From positions 1-10,886 of the forward strand of contig JBMNRY010000069.1 of NCBI GenBank assembly GCA_050944915.1: a stretch of DNA of 10,886 bases, written 5' to 3'. The notes under the pieces are model-generated. The model ran no database searches, was not told the origin of the DNA, and saw only the letters and a program-made list of their open reading frames with translations. This stretch comes from JBMNRY01 sp050944915. Its GTDB lineage: Bacteria > Bacillota > Limnochordia > JAAZLZ01. The position numbers and the translations under genes are program-made. The number at the start of each line of letters is the position of its first letter. The first letter of the stretch is position 1. Of the stretch, positions 6,575-10,886 are shown piece after piece.

Positions 6575-7720
6575 GTGAAAATTCTCCATTTGACCGCTTC
6601 CGCCAGCGGTGGAATGTCCAAGTACCTTTTTGCCCTGCTGGTGGGCCTCAAATCTAAGGGTTATGAGTTACTACTGGCCGGCCCCAAAGATCTACCTTGG
6701 GATCGCCGGCTAGACGATATAGAACGGATTAACCTTTCCATCGGACCCCAACTGGGGTTACGGGACCTTCTGCAGGTTGTTCGCCTCGTGAGCCTTCTGC
6801 GACGGGAGGGGATCACCATTTGCCACGCCCACGGATACCGAGCGGGGCTCATCGCCCAACTAGCTGGGGCCGTAGCTGGGGTGCGGGTCATCGTCACCCT
6901 CCACAACTATCTACCTCCCGGTCAATCCCTTTCCCGCTGTATCTATTTGACTTTACAGCGGTTCTTACTTCGCCGACCGGTAGAATTAGTCGCGGTCAGT
7001 AAGGGCGTGAAAAACCACCTTACCCATCTTTTGGGACTGCCGAAAAACAGGATCCAAGTCATTTATCCAGGTCTTGAGTTGCCTTTGACAAGGGGTGAGG
7101 AGGACTCTTCCATCGGGGTGCGGCAAGGACTGGGGTTTAGCACCGCCCAACCGGTGGTAATTACCGTAGCCCGCTTAATCCCCGCCAAGGGGGTCCAGTA
7201 TCTTCTGCAAGGGGTGGCCCAGCTCAACCGGCGGATCCCCAATTTGGGGCTAATCATTTGTGGTGATGGGCCTTACAAAAAAATATTAGAAACCTTGGCC
7301 CACAAGTTGGGGTTAGGCTCCCGGGTTGTTTTCACCGGCCATCGCCAAGATGTCTTAGCCCTAGTGCAAGCTGCCGATGTCTTCGTCTTGCCCACCCTCT
7401 CGGAAGGTCTCTCTCTGGCTATTCTTGAGGCTATGGCCTTGGGCAAGCCGGTCATCGCCAGCCGGGTAGGTGGTATTCCAGAACTCATCACCCACGGACA
7501 AGCAGGGCTTTTGGTCCCTCCGGGCTCTCCCCGGGAGTTAGCGGCAGCCTTGGGGAAGATCTTCACCGCTCCCCTAGAGGGGGTTAATATGGGGCAACGG
7601 GCGAAAAAACGGGTGCTTACCGAATTCACCGCCTCTCGAATGGTGGAGGCTTGGGACCAGCTTTATCAATCGGAGTTGACGGCAGTAGCAGGGGAGGTCG
7701 TACCCTTTGAAGCCCGTTAG
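6575..7720 (+). CDS. GT-B glycosyltransferase, family 4-like
   Basis: A 381-residue retaining-type glycosyltransferase that probably moves a sugar from a nucleotide-sugar donor to a lipid-linked or surface glycan at the cytoplasmic membrane face. The N-terminal Rossmann half (about 1-170) starts M-K-I-L-H-L-T-A-S-A-S-G-G-M, with a C-H-A-H-G-Y segment and V-A-V-S-K-G-V near its end. The C-terminal half has V-A-R-L-I-P-A-K-G donor-site motif, I-C-G-D-G-P, V-F-T-G-H-R-Q-D-V, and the EX7E motif at E277 and E285, then G-K-P-V-I-A-S-x-V-G-G-I-P-E. There is no signal peptide or membrane helix. The GTG start has a GGAAAGGGG purine run about 11 nt upstream; no in-frame ATG competes. It diverges from the chemotaxis operon and overlaps the next gene by 14 bp. 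Substrate specificity cannot be read from sequence. Confidence 0.9.
   Translation: MKILHLTASASGGMSKYLFALLVGLKSKGYELLLAGPKDLPWDRRLDDIERINLSIGPQLGLRDLLQVVRLVSLLRREGITICHAHGYRAGLIAQLAGAVAGVRVIVTLHNYLPPGQSLSRCIYLTLQRFLLRRPVELVAVSKGVKNHLTHLLGLPKNRIQVIYPGLELPLTRGEEDSSIGVRQGLGFSTAQPVVITVARLIPAKGVQYLLQGVAQLNRRIPNLGLIICGDGPYKKILETLAHKLGLGSRVVFTGHRQDVLALVQAADVFVLPTLSEGLSLAILEAMALGKPVIASRVGGIPELITHGQAGLLVPPGSPRELAAALGKIFTAPLEGVNMGQRAKKRVLTEFTASRMVEAWDQLYQSELTAVAGEVVPFEAR
7691..7698 (+). promoter_or_regulatory. Shine-Dalgarno site that sets the TTG start of the membrane protein
   Basis: GGGGAGGT lies inside the 3' end of the glycosyltransferase gene; the GGAGG core is 9 nt before the TTG at 7707. It supports the non-ATG start and coupled translation of the pair. 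Confidence 0.65.
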
Positions 7721-9863
7721 GTTGTTTCTCCTGTTGTTTCTGCTTGTTGGCCTAGCTTTCCCAGCGGAGGCGGGTAAAACTGTCGTCATCCTCATCGATG
7801 GTCTGGAACTGAAGGATATAACTTCCTACCCTGGCCTTCGCTTATGGGCCGAGAGGGGGGCCATCGGCTTGATGAACATCCGCAGCGCTGGGCGGACTAA
7901 TTCCGCGTCCAGTCACCTTTCTTTAGGCGCCGGCGCCCGGGCCCAGACCGGTTCCACCGGGGGCTGGTCCTTTAACAGCCATGGGCGCTTCGATAACATC
8001 CCTGTGGAGAAGCTTTTTGAGCTTTGGGCTGGTCAAAAGTCTCATCCTGGAGCCGTCCTCCACCTAGGTATCGCCCAAACCCAAAGCCTCAATGCCAACT
8101 GGGATTATACCGTCGAACCGGGTCTTCTGGGCTCCAGCTTACGCCAAGGGGGCAAAACCACATGGGTCATCGGCAATTCCGACACTGCTGAAGCCTTTCG
8201 ACGCTTCGGGGTTCTATTGGCCATGGATGATTCGGGCATCGTCGATGGTGGTGATGTCTCTCGGGATCTTTTACTCTGGGATGATACTTGGCCCTACGGG
8301 TGGCGGACCGACTATGCAAAGCTAGCCGATGCTTGGCAGGAGGCCTGGTCGGCCGCCGACTTCATTGTATTGGAGTTGGGGGATCTATCCCGGCTAGAGG
8401 TCCACCGCCACCTCTTCCTACCGGAACAAATGGATAAACTGCGTTCCCAGGCCCTGGTTACCATGGACCAATTTCTGCAGGAACTCTGGTCTCAATTAAA
8501 GGAAGCACCTCCCCAGGTCTTCATTCTGGCGCCAACTCCCGGCTCCCTCCCCTTGCAACGGGGACACCAAATGGCTCCGTTGATTTATTACGGAGGTCCT
8601 CGGGGCTTAGTATCCTCGGCGACGACGAGAAGGCCGGGCATCTGCGCCAACTACGATCTGGCCCCTACCATCTTGGCCGGCATGGGCTTACCCATCCCAG
8701 ACCATCTAGCTGGTGCCATCCTTGAGGCCGAGGAACATAAGGAACCCATGACCTATCTAAGCCAACTCTGGGAACAAATGGTTATCGTCTACGACCAGAG
8801 GGGGCCTATCTTGCAGAACTTCGTCATCGCCCAAATTGCCCTTTACTTAACGGTGGTACTCCTGGTTTGGCTCGGTCAGGGGGGCTATCTATTGATTTAT
8901 AAAGGGTTGTTATTGAGCTTGATGGCTGTTCCCCTCATCCTACTCTTCCTCGTCCCACGCCCGGAATTGAGGGATACGACCCTGCTCCTCATCGGGGGAG
9001 CTTTGGTCTTAGGGTTTGGGGGAGCCCGTCTTTGGCGGGATGTGGTTCCCTTTATCTTCATGGCTTTGGCCACAGCGGTGGCCATTTCCTTCGATGTTCT
9101 CGCAGGTGCGCCTCGCTTGTCCACTTCAATTTTAGGTTACGATGCTATGGTTGGTGCCCGCTATTATGGTATGGGGAATGAATACATGGGAGTTTATTTA
9201 AGTTCCTTGTTGGTGGGTGTTTCCGGGATGTTAGACCTTTGGCCAAGGTTGCGGCCCTACCGGAGTCAGTTCATCCTGATCATCGGCGTCGGGGCCATTA
9301 TCCTTTTGGCGGGGACTAACTACGGAGCTAATGTGGGGGGAACCATGGCGGCCGTCGTCGGCTTGGGTTGGATTTGGTGGCGTTTCTCCGGCCGCCCCTT
9401 CACCTTTAAAGCCGTGTTGGCTATCGCCTTGGTCTTATTGGGGATTCTCCTTTTGTCCTTTGGCTACGACTATTTATGGAACACCGGTCAGCCCTCCCAT
9501 TTAAGCCGTACTACGGCCTTGATGTTGGCAGAAGGTCCCGGTGCCTTAGTGGCTATCGCCCGCCGCAAAATTCTGTTAAACCTTCGTTTGATGCGTTATA
9601 CCTATTGGACCCGGATCTTGCTTACCTCTTTAGGCATTCTGTTCTTCTTTTTCTTAAAACCCGTCACTTTAGTCCAAAACATGCAACGGGAATTTCCCTA
9701 TTTGACCGCCGGGTTACGGGCCTCCTTGATCAGCGGCTTGGCGGCCTTAGTCTTCAATGATTCCGGTGTAGTGGCCGCTTCGACGGCTTTGGTGCCTATT
9801 ATGCCTATTATCCTCTATTTAATCGCCCTTCACGGCTACCGGGGTCACCGACTATTCGATTAG
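7707..9863 (+). CDS. Membrane protein with alkaline-phosphatase-like N-terminal domain
   Basis: This 718-residue protein begins with a signal peptide (hydrophobic 6-18, A-E-A|G cleavage candidate at 22/23). Residues about 24-350 resemble the alkaline phosphatase/phosphotransferase superfamily fold: V-V-I-L-I-D-G (D31), a nucleophile-like region around T64-S69 with L-S-L-G-A-G-A-R-A, E-L-G-D (D226), G-H-Q-M-A-P-L-I-Y-Y-G (H287) and Y-D-L-A-P-T-I-L-A-G-M-G-L-P-I-P. The usual S/T-D-H-G metal site is replaced by A-P-T-P-G. From about residue 370 come roughly ten membrane helices with striking motifs: A-R-Y-Y-G-M-G-N-E-Y-M-G (484-495), Y-G-A-N-V-G-G-T (539-546) and F-N-D-S-G-V-V (683-689). The TTG start has a good SD. 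It overlaps the glycosyltransferase, suggesting a shared role in surface-glycan or lipid-linked sugar metabolism. I recall uncharacterised Firmicutes membrane proteins of this build; no function is known to me. Confidence 0.8.
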   Translation: MKPVRLFLLLFLLVGLAFPAEAGKTVVILIDGLELKDITSYPGLRLWAERGAIGLMNIRSAGRTNSASSHLSLGAGARAQTGSTGGWSFNSHGRFDNIPVEKLFELWAGQKSHPGAVLHLGIAQTQSLNANWDYTVEPGLLGSSLRQGGKTTWVIGNSDTAEAFRRFGVLLAMDDSGIVDGGDVSRDLLLWDDTWPYGWRTDYAKLADAWQEAWSAADFIVLELGDLSRLEVHRHLFLPEQMDKLRSQALVTMDQFLQELWSQLKEAPPQVFILAPTPGSLPLQRGHQMAPLIYYGGPRGLVSSATTRRPGICANYDLAPTILAGMGLPIPDHLAGAILEAEEHKEPMTYLSQLWEQMVIVYDQRGPILQNFVIAQIALYLTVVLLVWLGQGGYLLIYKGLLLSLMAVPLILLFLVPRPELRDTTLLLIGGALVLGFGGARLWRDVVPFIFMALATAVAISFDVLAGAPRLSTSILGYDAMVGARYYGMGNEYMGVYLSSLLVGVSGMLDLWPRLRPYRSQFILIIGVGAIILLAGTNYGANVGGTMAAVVGLGWIWWRFSGRPFTFKAVLAIALVLLGILLLSFGYDYLWNTGQPSHLSRTTALMLAEGPGALVAIARRKILLNLRLMRYTYWTRILLTSLGILFFFFLKPVTLVQNMQREFPYLTAGLRASLISGLAALVFNDSGVVAASTALVPIMPIILYLIALHGYRGHRLFD

Positions 9864-10886
9864 CGACGTCTTACGGCATAAGTCTGCCATGTTTCTCGCT
9901 CGACCTCCGATAGGGTGGAAGTAATCCCTAGCTCCCGTTCCATGGAGAGATCGACCTCTTGGAGACTATTCATTGGGCGGCCTTGGGGATCAAAGAGCAG
10001 GCGGACGACGGGTCGCTTGGGGGTCGAGGCATTGATATCGACGACGACACCCACATAGCCGCTATTAAGCTGCACCCAGGTGCCCACGGGGTAAACAGCA
10101 ACATTGGAGCAAAAAATCTCCACTACCTGGGGATCGTAATACCGTCCGGCCATTTGTTGTAGCTCTTGAATGGCCGCCTTTGGTTCCTTGCCAGGACGGT
10201 AAATCCGATCGGCAGTCATAGCATCATAGCTATCGGCAACGGCCACGATCCGGGCATAGGTGTGGAGATCATCGCCCCTTAAACCTCGGGGATAACCTTG
10301 ACCTTCTAAACGTTCATGATGTTGATAGGCGATATGGGCAACGAGGATGCTGAAATCGGGGATGCGCCTGAGGGCCTCAAAACCGAAGGTGGTGTGAAGC
10401 TGCACATGGGCGTACTCCCCTTCCGTTAGGGCACCCGGTTTGAGGAGGACCTGTTTGTTGATTTGGGTTTTGCCGATATCATGGAGGAGGGCTCCCGTAG
10501 CTAGATCCCGTAGTTCCAACTCATTAAAGCCCATTTTCATGCCCGTTAAGATGCTTAACAGACAAACATTGACACTATGGCCAAAGGTATAACTATCATA
10601 TGTACGGATATCAGTGAGTCCCACTAGGACTCTAGGGTTGGACGCCAACTCATCGATTAATTTATCGACGACACCCTTAATCTGACTGCAGTTTACCCAA
10701 CGACCAAGATGGACCTGGGTGAAAAATCTTCGCAGTTGATTTTGGGCTTGTTGGCGCGTTTCTTCCCTGATGGGCTCTGGGATCTCCAATCCTTCCAGGA
10801 GGGGATCTTCTACATAAACGGCGGGGCACCCGAGTTGAATCAGCCGCTGGAGTATTGATTCTTTGAGGACAACCCCTTTGTTGATG
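9860..10886 (-). CDS. HD-GYP cyclic-di-GMP phosphodiesterase (5' end cut by window)
   Basis: This probably hydrolyses cyclic di-GMP, lowering the signal that opposes motility. The frame is open from the right edge, so the TTG at 10789 is not the true start: the upstream 32 codons (I-N-K-G-V-V-L-K-E-S ... P-A-V-Y-V-E-D-P-L) match the N-terminal domain usual in Firmicutes HD-GYP proteins. Counted from the edge (341 residues): helical region to about 90, then the HD-GYP domain with H103, H-D-I-G-K at 135-139, H164, H184, H189-H190 and E-G-Q-G-Y-P at 194-199, then A-D-S-Y-D-A-M-T. All metal-binding landmarks look intact. After about 245 follows a beta-rich C-terminal domain (Y-P-V-G-T-W-V-Q-L-N-S-G-Y-V-G-V-V) common in this subgroup. 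No membrane helix is visible. Its TAA stop interlocks with the TAG of the convergent gene. Confidence 0.93.
   Translation of the reverse strand, partial: INKGVVLKESILQRLIQLGCPAVYVEDPLLEGLEIPEPIREETRQQAQNQLRRFFTQVHLGRWVNCSQIKGVVDKLIDELASNPRVLVGLTDIRTYDSYTFGHSVNVCLLSILTGMKMGFNELELRDLATGALLHDIGKTQINKQVLLKPGALTEGEYAHVQLHTTFGFEALRRIPDFSILVAHIAYQHHERLEGQGYPRGLRGDDLHTYARIVAVADSYDAMTADRIYRPGKEPKAAIQELQQMAGRYYDPQVVEIFCSNVAVYPVGTWVQLNSGYVGVVVDINASTPKRPVVRLLFDPQGRPMNSLQEVDLSMERELGITSTLSEVERETWQTYAVRRR

Noticed and set aside
6403..6651. Minus-strand open frame of 82 codons across the divergent intergenic region
   Set aside because: It overlaps the start of the glycosyltransferase in antisense and the promoter region of cheW, and resembles no family.

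Overview
The window looks like the chromosome of a motile Bacillota (Firmicutes; Clostridia- or Limnochordia-like) bacterium with roughly balanced base composition. The evidence is a FliY-type switch protein (CheC-like phosphatase fused to a FliN domain), a CheC/CheD adaptation pair, strong GGAGG/GGGGG Shine-Dalgarno (SD) sequences, frequent TTG/GTG starts, and a sigma-D-like promoter. I cannot name a genus. I saw no insertion sequence, CRISPR array, tRNA or rRNA.

The left 6.4 kb is one tightly packed minus-strand operon read from about 6410 towards 1: cheW, fliM, fliY, cheA, cheY, cheC, cheD, then a small zinc-ribbon gene, then the first 15 codons of a gene whose N-terminus resembles DprA. 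The operon combines signalling proteins (CheW, CheA, CheY), two flagellar switch proteins that receive CheY-P (FliM, FliY), two CheY-P phosphatases (FliY, CheC) and the receptor deamidase CheD. Gaps are 8 to 46 bp or overlaps up to cheD; a 101-bp gap precedes the zinc-ribbon gene. No cheB, cheR, fliG or receptor gene lies in the window.

A 189-bp divergent intergenic region (6386-6574) separates this operon from a plus-strand pair: a GT-B glycosyltransferase (family 4-like) and a 718-residue protein with a signal peptide, an alkaline-phosphatase-superfamily-like extracytoplasmic domain and about ten membrane helices. The two reading frames overlap by 14 bp, so they probably act together, perhaps on a cell-surface glycan. 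The second protein lacks some expected metal ligands and carries conserved-looking membrane motifs. It is the most interesting unknown in the window.

The right end holds a convergent minus-strand HD-GYP cyclic-di-GMP phosphodiesterase gene, cut by the window edge at its 5' end. Its stop codon interlocks with that of the membrane protein gene. Together the window couples chemotaxis signalling, the flagellar switch, c-di-GMP turnover and probable envelope glycan synthesis.
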